A stretch of 42,522 nucleotides of DNA from Bacteroidia bacterium (GCA_009929445.1 SAAL01000020.1:1-42522), one strand, 5' to 3'; positions 7,527 through 15,705 are shown, counted from the first letter of the stretch. The notes: generated by a model not told the origin, from the letters alone. Numbers and translations are program-made.

Positions 7527-8810
7527 TTATGCCGTCATTCGTTCTCGGATAAGATGCACATTCCGGTTCACGATTGAAACGATTTGGTCGTGAAATTCCG
7601 TGTTCTGGTTGAAAAGTCCGCGAGATTGAATAACTTGAAAGCTTTCCAATGAAACTTCTACCGTTTCAATCCGTTGTCCATCAATCTGTGCCGAAAACAC
7701 AAGCGTATCGGGTTTCAAAAAATACTCGTTCGTGAACACGCAATGTTTCAACGTGTTTCCTTCTTCGTAAAATTCGTTCACATCCTTCAAAACCCGAATG
7801 TGCAACTTCCCTTCCGAAAATTCCAATCCGATAAAATTCGCTTTCAAATCGCTGTAAGCCTGTTCGTTTTGCAGTAACTGTTTCCGCCGTTCTTCTCGTT
7901 TTTGGTGTTTGTTCCACGTCTGTTTTTTAAGCATCCACCGGTCGTGTTCCGCTTTTAAATCAGTAGGACAAACAAATTTTGCGTTCGACAAATCTTTCCC
8001 GAAAAACCGCAGTAAATTCACATAATCGCACCACAACGACGCATCCGAAACGGCGTATTTATTGCGAATACAGATACGGATACTTGCCCAAAAATCGGCA
8101 ATATCTTTCGACCGTTCGACGGAAAAATAGCGAAACAAACCAATCTGTCCCGATTTCAGCAAAGTTTCCATCCGGCTGTCCGTGAGGATATTTCTGAAAA
8201 AATTACGTGGCAAAAGTCCGTAAAAATTGCCACGAAAACCGTTGCGTTTCACTTCGGGAATAAAACGTTTATGCGGATATACGGCAACGGGCGAAACCAG
8301 ATGCGCCTGCCGTTCTTGGCGGATTTCAAGGGCAGACGACCAATTCCAAACATCGTAATACAACACGTTCATACTTCGCGAACGTGCCATTATCGCACAC
8401 TTCCCGTTGGGTGCTATCCAATGCTGCACCACTTCCCGACAATGCAAACGTGCCGGACTGCCCACTCGGCAATGTTTTTCTAAAAAGAAATACCTCAAAA
8501 CTTGAAAGCTGCCGCAAACGGTATAAATTCCGTAATATTCGGCTTGTTTGAACGACTGTTTGCGTGTGTCAATCACTTTCAATTCAGCTTGGCAATGGGG
8601 ACACGTGCAGCTGCAAATGCTCTCTGCTAACGTGTGTCCGCCCGCCCACGAATGCCCGCATTCCAAACACGTGAGCTTGCCGTTTTTCAGCCGTCGGGCT
8701 TGATGTTCCAAACAGTTTTGAAATGCCCAATCCCGTTGTTTTCGGGTAATCGGTGCAAGTCGCTTACTTTGTTCGGCGACTTGCTTTTGAAATTTCGTTT
8801 TCGGTTTCAT
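7527..8810 (-). CDS. PcfJ-like protein
   Basis: Protein of 427 residues resembling PcfJ-domain proteins of plasmids and conjugative elements. The N-terminal third has a probable zinc ribbon: CLECGHSW near residue 49, then CSCTCPHC near 67-74. The C-terminal part has the PcfJ-type block with GLEFSEGKLHIRVLKDVNEFYEEGNTLKHCVF and a final segment ending in NRNVHLIRERMTA. PcfJ proteins are common neighbours of transfer genes but have no established biochemical role. Its start overlaps the stop of the PcfK-like gene by 4 bp, so the two are translationally coupled. It is followed by hairpins at 7379-7442. Confidence 0.75.
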   Translation of the reverse strand: MKPKTKFQKQVAEQSKRLAPITRKQRDWAFQNCLEHQARRLKNGKLTCLECGHSWAGGHTLAESICSCTCPHCQAELKVIDTRKQSFKQAEYYGIYTVCGSFQVLRYFFLEKHCRVGSPARLHCREVVQHWIAPNGKCAIMARSRSMNVLYYDVWNWSSALEIRQERQAHLVSPVAVYPHKRFIPEVKRNGFRGNFYGLLPRNFFRNILTDSRMETLLKSGQIGLFRYFSVERSKDIADFWASIRICIRNKYAVSDASLWCDYVNLLRFFGKDLSNAKFVCPTDLKAEHDRWMLKKQTWNKHQKREERRKQLLQNEQAYSDLKANFIGLEFSEGKLHIRVLKDVNEFYEEGNTLKHCVFTNEYFLKPDTLVFSAQIDGQRIETVEVSLESFQVIQSRGLFNQNTEFHDQIVSIVNRNVHLIRERMTA

Positions 8811-9220
8811 AGGTCAAAAAGGCTTTTCTGAACACTTGGTTCCGTTTGTACAATCGGGCGTTTTCTCGCTTTCGTCATACGCTCGTAAGCATCGTTTTCG
8901 GCACGTTTCAGTGCATTCTGCCGTGCTTGTTCCTTTTCCTCGGCAGTTAATTCAACGGTGTGATTAACGATTACTCGGCAGTCGATAGGGTTGCCCACTT
9001 CGATATTCTGCTCATCGTAATAATGCACTGCCATCGAGTAGATTTCTTCATCGCAAAAACCATTGCAACCGCTCTGTTTCACGCAATTAAGTATGTAGGT
9101 AATGCACTGCTCAATGCTTTTATCGGGATTGCTGAATGAAACGGCAAAATGTTTATCCGTTTCGGCTCTGTCCCGCAAAAAGCTTTCTATCGTGTTTTGG
9201 AAATGTTCTGTTGTTTTCAT
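8807..9220 (-). CDS. PcfK-like protein
   Basis: Protein of 137 residues. The block DKSIEQCITYILNCVKQSGCNGFCDEEIYSMAVHYYDE followed by the I-V-N-H-T segment and the end SVQKSLFDL resembles PcfK proteins, which regularly accompany PcfJ in conjugative elements. No enzyme motif is seen. It overlaps pcfJ by 4 bp. Its start region (9213-9234) is identical over 22 bp to that of the next gene upstream at 9740-9761. Confidence 0.72.
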   Translation of the reverse strand: MKTTEHFQNTIESFLRDRAETDKHFAVSFSNPDKSIEQCITYILNCVKQSGCNGFCDEEIYSMAVHYYDEQNIEVGNPIDCRVIVNHTVELTAEEKEQARQNALKRAENDAYERMTKARKRPIVQTEPSVQKSLFDL

Positions 9221-9273
9221 TTTTCTGAATGTTTAGCCCCAAACCCCCAAAGGGGGCTTTATGAGGGTATTAA

Positions 9274-9747
9274 TTAATAAAGTTGAATGATTTTAATGCT
9301 TTCTTGATGATAGTTCAGAATATCCGAAATGGAAAATTCCGAAGTAAAAAACTCATCACCGGAATGTTTTCCGTGAGCGGTGTACATTGCCGTTCCGCAT
9401 CGGTAGAACGTTAAGCGATAGCTGTCCAAACGGTTTTCCGGTGCGGAAAACGTTTCCGGCTCATTCTCTTCCATTTCCACGAATGTCCAATTTCTTTCGC
9501 CCAAAATACGGTCGATTTCAGTTTGTCCTATTTCGTCCGTGTGGTAAAAATCAACCGAAGTATCATAAAATTTGAGCGATGCAAAACACATTTCATTCTC
9601 GATGGATTGCGTGGTGTTCAGCCATTGTGTCGCCAGTTCCCGCCATTGTGCGGTGCAATGGATAAGTGCGAAGCAGCAGTTGTCCCAATCGCTGTTGGTA
9701 TCGGCTTTTACCAAAATATAATCTGTGATGTTGGATGATGTTTTCAT
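9274..9747 (-). CDS. Hypothetical protein of mobile element (157 aa)
   Basis: I do not recognise this protein. It is acidic, aromatic-rich and has no signal peptide, membrane segment or obvious catalytic motif. It begins MKTSSNITDY and has conserved-looking Trp positions in the first 45 residues (SDWDNCCF, AQWRELATQW). It lies between pcfK and a small membrane-protein gene on the same strand, 53 bp before pcfK, so it is probably co-transcribed. Coding is supported by length, orientation and fit in the gene run. Confidence 0.6.
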   Translation of the reverse strand: MKTSSNITDYILVKADTNSDWDNCCFALIHCTAQWRELATQWLNTTQSIENEMCFASLKFYDTSVDFYHTDEIGQTEIDRILGERNWTFVEMEENEPETFSAPENRLDSYRLTFYRCGTAMYTAHGKHSGDEFFTSEFSISDILNYHQESIKIIQLY

Positions 9748-9768
9748 TTTTCTGAATGTTTTTGATGA

Positions 9769-9996
9769 TTAAAATAATGTTGCCAAAATCAACCCGATTA
9801 CGGCAATAATAAACGCCCATTTCAGCAATTTGAAGAAAAGGAAAAGCGTTGCTCGAACAATGAATTTCAGCACGGCAAACGTTGTGAAAATCAATGCAAG
9901 CGTTATTGTTTCTTCGGTAGCGATAACCGAAACGGCATACACCGTTCCGATTATCAGTACTGTGGCAATTATCAGCCGTAAGGGGATTGATTTCAT
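9769..9996 (-). CDS. Small membrane protein of mobile element (75 aa)
   Basis: Starting at MKSIPLRLII (ATG at 9994-9996), the product has two or three hydrophobic segments: about 5-27, 30-48 and 52-73. An in-frame ATG 31 codons earlier would overlap the neighbour's coding end, so the internal ATG, 4 bp after the upstream stop at 10001, is preferred. The function is unknown. It could be an inner-membrane accessory protein of the element. Confidence 0.55.
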   Translation of the reverse strand: MKSIPLRLIIATVLIIGTVYAVSVIATEETITLALIFTTFAVLKFIVRATLFLFFKLLKWAFIIAVIGLILATLF

Positions 9997-10000
9997 AGCG

Positions 10001-10303
10001 TTATCGGTTTGAAAGTGATAAGAAATTACGCTCGATAATTCGCTCAAAAGTAGTGTCGTCGTTGTACTCGTCTTGCGTGATGTCGACACTTCTCATTGGT
10101 CTTTTATTGTGTTCCCATTCGATGTAGTTTCGCAACGAAAAGAGTTTCACAAAGCCGTTTCCTTTCAAATAAGCGGTTACGAAAGCATGTCGGTGTCCCA
10201 CTTGGCACATCAAATGTTCGGTCTGCTCGCACGGTTTGTTGCCGTCCACAACTGCCATTAACTGTACTTTTACTTTCACGGTGTTTCTTATTGTCGTTTT
10301 CAT
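10001..10303 (-). CDS. Hypothetical protein of mobile element (100 aa)
   Basis: Begins MKTTIRNTVKVKVQLMAVVDG and has CEQTEHLMCQVGH near the middle (C36, C45, H48), which could bind a metal, although no known finger pattern fits. It lies 12 bp after the 53-residue gene and 4 bp before the small membrane gene. The function is unknown. Confidence 0.5.
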   Translation of the reverse strand: MKTTIRNTVKVKVQLMAVVDGNKPCEQTEHLMCQVGHRHAFVTAYLKGNGFVKLFSLRNYIEWEHNKRPMRSVDITQDEYNDDTTFERIIERNFLSLSNR

Positions 10304-10315
10304 TTTGAATAGAAT

Positions 10316-10477
10316 TTACTGTGTTAATACGTCTTTTATTTCCTGCCAATCTACCCACATTTGCACGAATTTCGAGAATGAATTGCCGTTGTAATTCTTG
10401 CTTTGCAATATTCGATACTCACGGAAATTGCGTGCTTGCGTGATGATGGTTCGGTGTGATAGTGTGATAATTTTCAT
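10316..10477 (-). CDS. Very small hypothetical protein (53 aa)
   Basis: The frame runs from ATG at 10475-10477 to TAA at 10316-10318, reading MKIITLSHHRTII... to ...WQEIKDVLTQ, with an internal SFSKFVQMWVDW. The start overlaps the TGA of the 178-residue gene by 4 bp (ATGA), the same coupling seen elsewhere in the run, and it fills an otherwise empty gap. It is basic at the N terminus, with no known motif. Possibly a small regulator; this is a guess. Confidence 0.5.
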   Translation of the reverse strand: MKIITLSHRTIITQARNFREYRILQSKNYNGNSFSKFVQMWVDWQEIKDVLTQ

Positions 10478-11010
10478 ACGGCTTGCGGTTTAAGTTCCTC
10501 ATACAAGGCTTCTCCGTTGCAGAAATTAGCGATTTTTCGTACTTCCGTGTAACCGTAATCGGCTTTGATTTTATCAAGGATTTTATCCGCTTCCGTCTTT
10601 TCCAATGCAAACAGAAACTCGAAAAGTGCATCAAAAGGCTTGTAATCATTTAGTGGTGCGGTATGGACTTGCCTTACAAGTTTTCGTAGCTCTCGCTTAT
10701 TAAATTTGTAGGCTTTAAAATCATTAATAATCTCATTGACAATGTATTCCACGTCATTGTCGTACGTGAAGAAATTGTCCAAATACCGTTCATCGGGCGT
10801 ATAATCAATGCAAGCACTCGAATAGTAAGCTGCCGTAATCACAATATCAAGCATGTAAAAACGGTTGCGATATTCATCCAAATAATAACTCGGATAATTG
10901 CGGTTACAGCCTTGCACGTATTCAAGATGTTTGGGAACATTCTCGAACGTAAAATCATCGTCTTGCACCACGATACAGCGGTTTTCAAAGGCAAAATTAT
11001 TGGTACTCAT
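10474..11010 (-). CDS. Hypothetical protein of mobile element (178 aa)
   Basis: Soluble, acidic, Tyr-rich protein with FENVPKHLEYVQGC near the start and a helical C-terminal half (YIVNEIINDFKAYKFNKRELRKL; DKILDKIKADYGY). No family is recognised. It overlaps the upstream 56-residue frame by 14 bp and the downstream 53-residue gene by 4 bp, which places it in one operon. Confidence 0.6.
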   Translation of the reverse strand: MSTNNFAFENRCIVVQDDDFTFENVPKHLEYVQGCNRNYPSYYLDEYRNRFYMLDIVITAAYYSSACIDYTPDERYLDNFFTYDNDVEYIVNEIINDFKAYKFNKRELRKLVRQVHTAPLNDYKPFDALFEFLFALEKTEADKILDKIKADYGYTEVRKIANFCNGEALYEELKPQAV

Positions 11011-11167
11011 AGCGTTTTTGTTTTAGAAGTTCCACACATTGTTTTACTATTTCACCCACAGCTACAGGCTCTTTACCACAGTTTATGCGGTAATGTGAGG
11101 AGGTGTCGCTTCGTTTCCCGAAGTCTTTTTCTGAATATTTTTCTGACTGTTTCATAACTTCTGACAT
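10997..11167 (-). CDS. Possible small protein (56 aa)
   Basis: From MSEVMKQSEKYSEKDFGKR the product is Lys- and Ser-rich and ends KQCVELLKQKRYEYQ. It overlaps the next gene by 14 bp in another frame. A longer start 18 codons upstream is possible but runs into hairpin-rich DNA. The ATG is preceded by a run of ten A. Coding is plausible but weak. Confidence 0.35.
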   Translation of the reverse strand: MSEVMKQSEKYSEKDFGKRSDTSSHYRINCGKEPVAVGEIVKQCVELLKQKRYEYQ

Positions 11168-11500
11168 TTTTTTTTGCGTCCAAAGGTCGGAGTATGCCTG
11201 TTTCGTTTCGCGGGCTTTCAAAAGGTAGTGTTATCGGCGGATGCAAGGTTTTGGCAAAAAATACGCTCGCCCGAAGGGAAAGAGGAAGATTTTTTCGCCA
11301 AACCACCGGCTCGACCTTGCAATCTGTCGAAACACGTTTTACCTTTGCCCGAAGAACGAAACAATACGCTGCCTTTTGGAAAAAAGCGGGGAAGAACAAT
11401 AATGAAGTCAGAACAAAAACTTAATAGTACGAAAACGAAGAAAGGATAATCTCTTTACAGAAACTATCCTTTTCACAGAAGTAGAGAAATGGAAATCAAG
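11168..11500. other. Gene-free stretch with hairpins
   Basis: Open frames here overlap each other on both strands and none looks like a protein. The arms GGTTTTGGCAAAAAAT (11247-11262) and ATTTTTTCGCCAAACC (11289-11304) form an imperfect stem around a 26-bp loop. AAAGGATA (11441-11448) and TATCCTTT (11465-11472) form a stem that could end DUF1896 transcription on the minus strand, where TCTTCGTTTT follows. This could be a regulatory RNA, an origin-type site or the relic of a gene. Confidence 0.4.
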
Positions 11501-11959
11501 CTATGCTTTCAGACTTTCCAGAAGGCTGTTATTTTCGATTACGAGTTGAATTGTACCCGTGAGTTCGGTGTAAAGCAGGTCGTATTCCGGCTTTTCGTCA
11601 AACGTATCATCGGGATTGTATTTGTCAATGGTTGCTTTCACGGCATCATTTTTCAGTAGTAGCAAACTCAATTTCGAGGTAAGTTCGGCAGGCACTTCGG
11701 CTGAAAATTCGTTATCGAGAATTTGCTCGATAAAAAAGAATTCCGAAAAATGCAGTCCTTCAAACAATACCTGCAACGCGGTTTCGTCGGCTTCGGCAGG
11801 CGTTGCACCCGCCAGAAAACTTTCCTCATAAACTTTTGCCGAGGCATCGGAACGCTCGGCGATAAACCGCTCGTCGCCCAACCGGTGCGGATGATAGTCT
11901 TTCAAGTAAGTTTCCAACCTCAATCGGTAATACGATAATTCTTTTTTTTCTGTTTTCAT
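11501..11959 (-). CDS. DUF1896 family protein
   Basis: Protein of 152 residues matching my memory of DUF1896 proteins: ELSYYRLRLETYLKDYHP at the start, ETALQVLFEGLHFS near the middle, and PEYDLLYTELTGTIQLVIE at the end. This family is largely confined to Bacteroidetes mobile elements and has no known function. It sits 12 bp downstream of the integrase on the same strand, so the two are likely co-transcribed. Confidence 0.82.
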   Translation of the reverse strand: MKTEKKELSYYRLRLETYLKDYHPHRLGDERFIAERSDASAKVYEESFLAGATPAEADETALQVLFEGLHFSEFFFIEQILDNEFSAEVPAELTSKLSLLLLKNDAVKATIDKYNPDDTFDEKPEYDLLYTELTGTIQLVIENNSLLESLKA

Positions 11960-11971
11960 AATGTGAGTGTT

Positions 11972-13198
11972 TTAGGGGTTAATATTCATTGAATTAGAAA
12001 AGCTTCCCAATTTTGCAGACAATGCCAACATGTCTGCCTCTAACTTTTTATTGGTAATTTTCGCATAGATTTGCGTAGTTTGAATTTTATTATGTCCGAG
12101 CATTTTTGAGACGGTTTCAATCGGAACACCCTTGCTTAAACTCATTGTTGCGAATGTATGACGTGCGAGGTGCGTGGTAAGCAGTCTTTTTATTCCGCAC
12201 AGATCACCGATTTCTTTGAGGTAAGCATTCATTTTCTGATTTGACAAAACGGGAAGAAGTTTTTCGTCTTTTCTTGTTTCGGCGTATTTTTCAATTATTT
12301 TTTGAGGAATATCCAAAAGAATAATATTGGTGGAAATTCCGGTCTTCTGCCGTTTAGTCATAATCCATTTCTGTCCTTCTATCTCAACGATATTTTCTTC
12401 TTTGAGGTTTAATACATCAATATATGCAAGCCCCGTGAAGCAGGAGAAAATGAAAATATCACGCACCAAATCCAATCTGGGAATAGTTAATTCTTTTTGT
12501 ATGATTGAAGTTATTTCATTGTCGGTCAAAAATCCACGATTAACAGGTGTTGAGTGAATACGAAGTTCACGAAAAGGGTCGTGAGTAATTAAACCCAATT
12601 TACGACCGAATAAAACAATGGTTTTTAGTAATTTCAAGTTTTTTGTTGTCGTGCTTTGCATACACTTTGCAACAGATAATAGATAAACCTGAAAGTCGTG
12701 AACGACAATAGGAGTTATTTCTGAAAGTTTCAAATCAGTGCGACCGTATTTTGATTTGAGGAAGTTCGTTAAATGTCGTTTGCAGTTTTCGTACTTTTGT
12801 AATGTTGCAGGGGAAATCCCGACACCAACTTGGCTTTTCATATCGCTGTTATGCTTTTCAAATAGCGTTATGATAGTTTCTGTTTGCTCTTTTTTGCCCA
12901 AATACTCTGATTTTATCAATTCGAGACAAAGGTTTTCAGATAATTCCAATCGGCGAAAAATGGTTTGTAATCCCGCCTGTATATTATCCAATTGTTGATT
13001 GATTTGAAGAACTTCCGTCGTTCGTCCTTTCAGGCGGTTCTTGTCGTTATCCCATTGTTTCGGATTTACGGCAACCCCGGCAGAACCAATAGGCAGTCGT
13101 TCGTTGTTTAGGTAAATGCGGAGCATTACGGGCGATAGCCCTTCTTTGTTTGTGTAGTTGCTTCTTAAATAGAATACTGTTCTAAAAATTGTTTTCAT
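11972..13198 (-). CDS. Tyrosine recombinase (integrase)
   Basis: Protein of 408 residues. An Arm-type N-terminal domain (about 1-95: LRSNYTNKEGLSPVMLRIYLN) is followed by a SAM-like core-binding domain (about 105-205) and a catalytic domain with HLARHTFATMSLSKG (HxxR), KMLGHNKIQTTQIYAKI (His and the Tyr nucleophile). In the usual Arg I position the sequence reads CFTGLAYIDVLNL, with Ala instead of Arg; loss of Arg I is known in the Bacteroides IntDOT group. It should catalyse integration and excision of the element. It lies at the element's right end, facing away from tRNA-Asp. Confidence 0.92.
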   Translation of the reverse strand: MKTIFRTVFYLRSNYTNKEGLSPVMLRIYLNNERLPIGSAGVAVNPKQWDNDKNRLKGRTTEVLQINQQLDNIQAGLQTIFRRLELSENLCLELIKSEYLGKKEQTETIITLFEKHNSDMKSQVGVGISPATLQKYENCKRHLTNFLKSKYGRTDLKLSEITPIVVHDFQVYLLSVAKCMQSTTTKNLKLLKTIVLFGRKLGLITHDPFRELRIHSTPVNRGFLTDNEITSIIQKELTIPRLDLVRDIFIFSCFTGLAYIDVLNLKEENIVEIEGQKWIMTKRQKTGISTNIILLDIPQKIIEKYAETRKDEKLLPVLSNQKMNAYLKEIGDLCGIKRLLTTHLARHTFATMSLSKGVPIETVSKMLGHNKIQTTQIYAKITNKKLEADMLALSAKLGSFSNSMNINP

Positions 13199-13509
13199 TT
13201 TACTGTTTTTTTATTGCTTCGGAAACTTCAAGTAAAATAGAGTTGCAATGATTTTTTTTTGTAGCCGAAAGGCATTTAAAAATGTCATTATATTTACTCT
13301 TTTTTCTCAAAATTTACCAATGCAAAGTTCGACATAATTAATTGAAAAACAGTAATTTGATAGTAATCTATACGAGCTCTGAAAGTGCTCCTGGCTACAA
13401 TTATTTTTTTGCATTTTTTATTGTAGCCATATTGTAGCCAATTGTGAGTATTTTGAGATTTTCTCAATGCTCTATTGCTACTCTAAACAATAAGAGTCTT
13501 AAAAAGAAA
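13199..13509. other. Putative attachment/recombinase-binding region with TTGTAGCC repeats
   Basis: There is no gene here. The octamer TTGTAGCC occurs at 13259-13266, 13421-13428 and 13432-13439, and inverted (GGCTACAA) at 13393-13400. Repeated short sites around an integrase promoter at an element end are typical of arm-type or Xis binding sites. A short palindrome TTGAGATTTTCTCAA follows near 13453. A weak -7-like GAACTTTG (13323-13330, minus) may drive the integrase. The crossover core cannot be fixed without the other element end. Confidence 0.45.
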
Positions 13510-13541
13510 AAGTGTCGTAACTCATTGGAATTACGACACTT
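13500..13541 (-). terminator. Terminator of tRNA-Asp
   Basis: Perfect 11-bp arms AAGTGTCGTAA (13510-13520) and TTACGACACTT (13531-13541). On the minus strand the stem is followed by TTTCTTTTT. It lies 58 bp after the tRNA end and so is probably native host sequence, which limits where the element begins. Confidence 0.8.
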
Positions 13542-13598
13542 ATCAATTTTGATTTGTTTTTTTTACACTCTTTTCAGAGTACTATAAAACATTTTTAG

Positions 13599-13672
13599 CG
13601 GTATGGACGGGACTCGAACCCGCGACCCCCTGCGTGACAGGCAGGTATTCTAACCAACTGAACTACCACACC
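13599..13672 (-). tRNA. tRNA-Asp (GTC)
   Basis: The minus strand folds into a full cloverleaf of 74 nt: acceptor GGTGTGG/CCATACC with one G-U pair, D arm GTTC...GAAT, anticodon arm CCTGC-CTGTCAC-GCAGG with anticodon GTC, T arm GCGGG-TTCGAGT-CCCGT, and discriminator G. CCA is not encoded. A matching promoter and terminator flank it. Confidence 0.97.
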
Positions 13673-13712
13673 ATTGTGTTTAATTTTGAACCGTTGTTCT
13701 CAATTGCGGATG

Positions 13713-13742
13713 CAAAGATACATCAAAAATTTGAATCTGCAA
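13713..13742 (-). promoter_or_regulatory. Promoter of tRNA-Asp
   Basis: Minus strand TTG (13740-13742), 19 bp, TATCTTTG (13713-13720): a textbook Bacteroidetes promoter about 40 bp before the tRNA. Confidence 0.8.
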
Positions 13743-13886
13743 GAAGTTTTGATAAAATTATTTCAAAAAAAGATTATTTATCGCTTTACCCTAAAAAAAA
13801 CCGATACAATTTTGAATTTATCCTGTTTTTACTATAATTTTACACATTTGTAATTTAAATACTCATTTATAAAACTATTTAAAACA

Positions 13887-15650
13887 ATGGAAGTTACACG
13901 CATATATGACATCCTGGGTCATTATTTGGAGAAATATCCCAACCAGGATGCAGCTCTTGTTTCGAAAAAAGGGGGAGTTTGGCAGAAGATTAGCATTCAG
14001 GAGTATGTAAGTAAGACAAATCTTATCAGCTACGGCTTGCTGGCGATCGGAGTTGGAAAGGGCGACAAGGTAGGGCTGGTAAGCGGCAACCGACCTGAGT
14101 GGAACATGATTGACTTTGCCATTATGCAGATAGGTGCCGTTTCTGTGCCTATTTATCCAAACATAAGTCAGGAAGACTACCGGCACATACTCAATCACGC
14201 CGAAATGAAAGTGATTTTCATCGATGGTAAAGATCTGCGTGGAAAACTAGAACCCATCATGCCCGAGGTAACCAGTCTGAAGTCTATCTATACATTCAAC
14301 GAAGAAGGTGCTAAATACAAAATTCTGAATGACCTGATAGAACTGGGTAAAGCCAATCCTCAGCCCGAAAATCTGGAGGCCATAAAAGCAGCCATCAGCC
14401 CCGATGAACTTGCCTCCATCATTTACACTTCCGGAACAACAGGCGCACAAAAAGGGGTAATGCTCTCGCACTCAAACATTGTGAATCAGGTGCACAACCT
14501 GAAAATGACTCCTGCTGAATGGAGCAAAACATCCCTGAGTTTTCTGCCTCTGTGTCATGCCTATGAACGTATGCTCGTGTATCTGTATCAATACCTTGGC
14601 ATGTCCGTTTACTACGCCGAAAGTCTGGCTACAATCGGCGAAAACATCAAGGAAATCAATCCTACGATGATGAGCTGCGTGCCGCGTGTGCTCGAAAAAA
14701 TTTACGATAAACTCTACCATGCGGGCAAAAAGCAGCCTTTTGTAAAGCGCACCCTGTATTACTGGGCTTTCAATCTGGCTACCAAATATCAGCTCGAAGG
14801 AATGAGCGGCTGGATGAAAACGCAGCTGAAACTGGCCGACAAGCTGATTTATTCAAAATGGCGTGCTGCGATAGGTGGAAATTTCGACATTGTTGTTTCC
14901 GGGGGATCGGCCATTCAGCCACACATGGCATCGTTCTTTTCGGCCATCGGGCTGCCGGTGTTTGAAGGTTACGGAATGAGCGAAACTTCACCTGTGATAG
15001 CAGTAAGTCAGCGTGGCAAACACGGCCGGAAATTCGGTACCGTAGGGCCTCCGCTGCCCGGCGTGGAAGTGAAGCTCGGCGAACGCAATGAAATTATTTG
15101 CCGCGGTCACAATGTAATGATGGGCTACTACAAGGATCCGGTGCTTACCGCTGAAGTTATAGATTCCGAAGGTTGGTTCCACACGGGTGATACGGGTAAA
15201 TTTACTCCCGAAGGGCAGCTTATCATTACCGGCAGACTGAAAAGTATATTCAAAACCTCTTTTGGAAAATACGTAAATCCGCAGGCCATCGAATCGAAGT
15301 TTACAGAGTCGCCCTTTATTGAAAACATGATTGTGGTGGGTGAAAACAAAAAATTTGCCGCAGCACTCATTGTTCCGGATTTTGTGTACCTCAAAAGTTG
15401 GTGTGGCATTCACAAAATAGACTACACCACCAACGAAGAGATGTTAAAACATCCGGAAGTGACCAAAAGAATCATGTCCGAAATAAAAAAATACAATGCT
15501 TTGTTCGGCGACTACGAACAGGTGAAAAAGTACCAACTGGTAGCCGATGCGTGGACTATGGACAACGGATTTCTATCGCCGACGCTGAAAATAAAGCGAA
15601 AAGTGATTCAGAATTTCTATGAAAAACAAATTGAAAAATTGTTTGAATAA
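13887..15650 (+). CDS. Long-chain acyl-CoA ligase (AMP-forming)
   Basis: Protein of 587 residues, normal size for bacterial FadD-type ligases. ANL-superfamily motifs in order: IIYTSGTTGAQKGVMLSHSN (about 177-196, ATP loop), GYGMSETSP (about 365), GWFHTGDTGKF (ribose-binding Asp), and ITGRLKSIFKTSFGKYVNP near 450. It should activate fatty acids to acyl-CoA with ATP, cytoplasmic or membrane-associated. Single gene, followed about 100 bp later by a hairpin. The C-terminal domain looks complete; substrate chain length cannot be read from the sequence. Confidence 0.9.
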   Translation: MEVTRIYDILGHYLEKYPNQDAALVSKKGGVWQKISIQEYVSKTNLISYGLLAIGVGKGDKVGLVSGNRPEWNMIDFAIMQIGAVSVPIYPNISQEDYRHILNHAEMKVIFIDGKDLRGKLEPIMPEVTSLKSIYTFNEEGAKYKILNDLIELGKANPQPENLEAIKAAISPDELASIIYTSGTTGAQKGVMLSHSNIVNQVHNLKMTPAEWSKTSLSFLPLCHAYERMLVYLYQYLGMSVYYAESLATIGENIKEINPTMMSCVPRVLEKIYDKLYHAGKKQPFVKRTLYYWAFNLATKYQLEGMSGWMKTQLKLADKLIYSKWRAAIGGNFDIVVSGGSAIQPHMASFFSAIGLPVFEGYGMSETSPVIAVSQRGKHGRKFGTVGPPLPGVEVKLGERNEIICRGHNVMMGYYKDPVLTAEVIDSEGWFHTGDTGKFTPEGQLIITGRLKSIFKTSFGKYVNPQAIESKFTESPFIENMIVVGENKKFAAALIVPDFVYLKSWCGIHKIDYTTNEEMLKHPEVTKRIMSEIKKYNALFGDYEQVKKYQLVADAWTMDNGFLSPTLKIKRKVIQNFYEKQIEKLFE

Positions 15651-15705
15651 ACACATAGCCGAATTAAAAAAGTATAAAATAGTTTCGTATTAACAGCAGT
15701 AATTA

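Larger units (their letters stand above)
253..13510. mobile_element. Integrated element (ICE/IME-like) with defence cargo, left border not seen
   Basis: Integrase, DUF1896, a packed run of small unknown genes, PcfK-like and PcfJ-like proteins all lie on one strand, next to tRNA-Asp, with a defence cassette behind them. This order is familiar from Bacteroidetes conjugative elements. No relaxase, coupling protein or Tra gene is in the window, so either the element continues to the left or it is a mobilisable or degraded one. The right border should lie between the integrase start (13198) and the tRNA terminator (13510). The left coordinate given is only the limit of element-like genes here. Confidence 0.55.

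Noticed and set aside
11073-11449. Overlapping frames of 70-110 codons on both strands
   Set aside because: They compete for the same DNA, have no recognisable protein features and sit on a hairpin region.
13599-13672. tRNA-Asp 3' end as the element's attachment site
   Set aside because: No second copy of the tRNA 3' end was found in the window, and a probable native terminator lies between tRNA and integrase. Cannot be decided until the left border is known.
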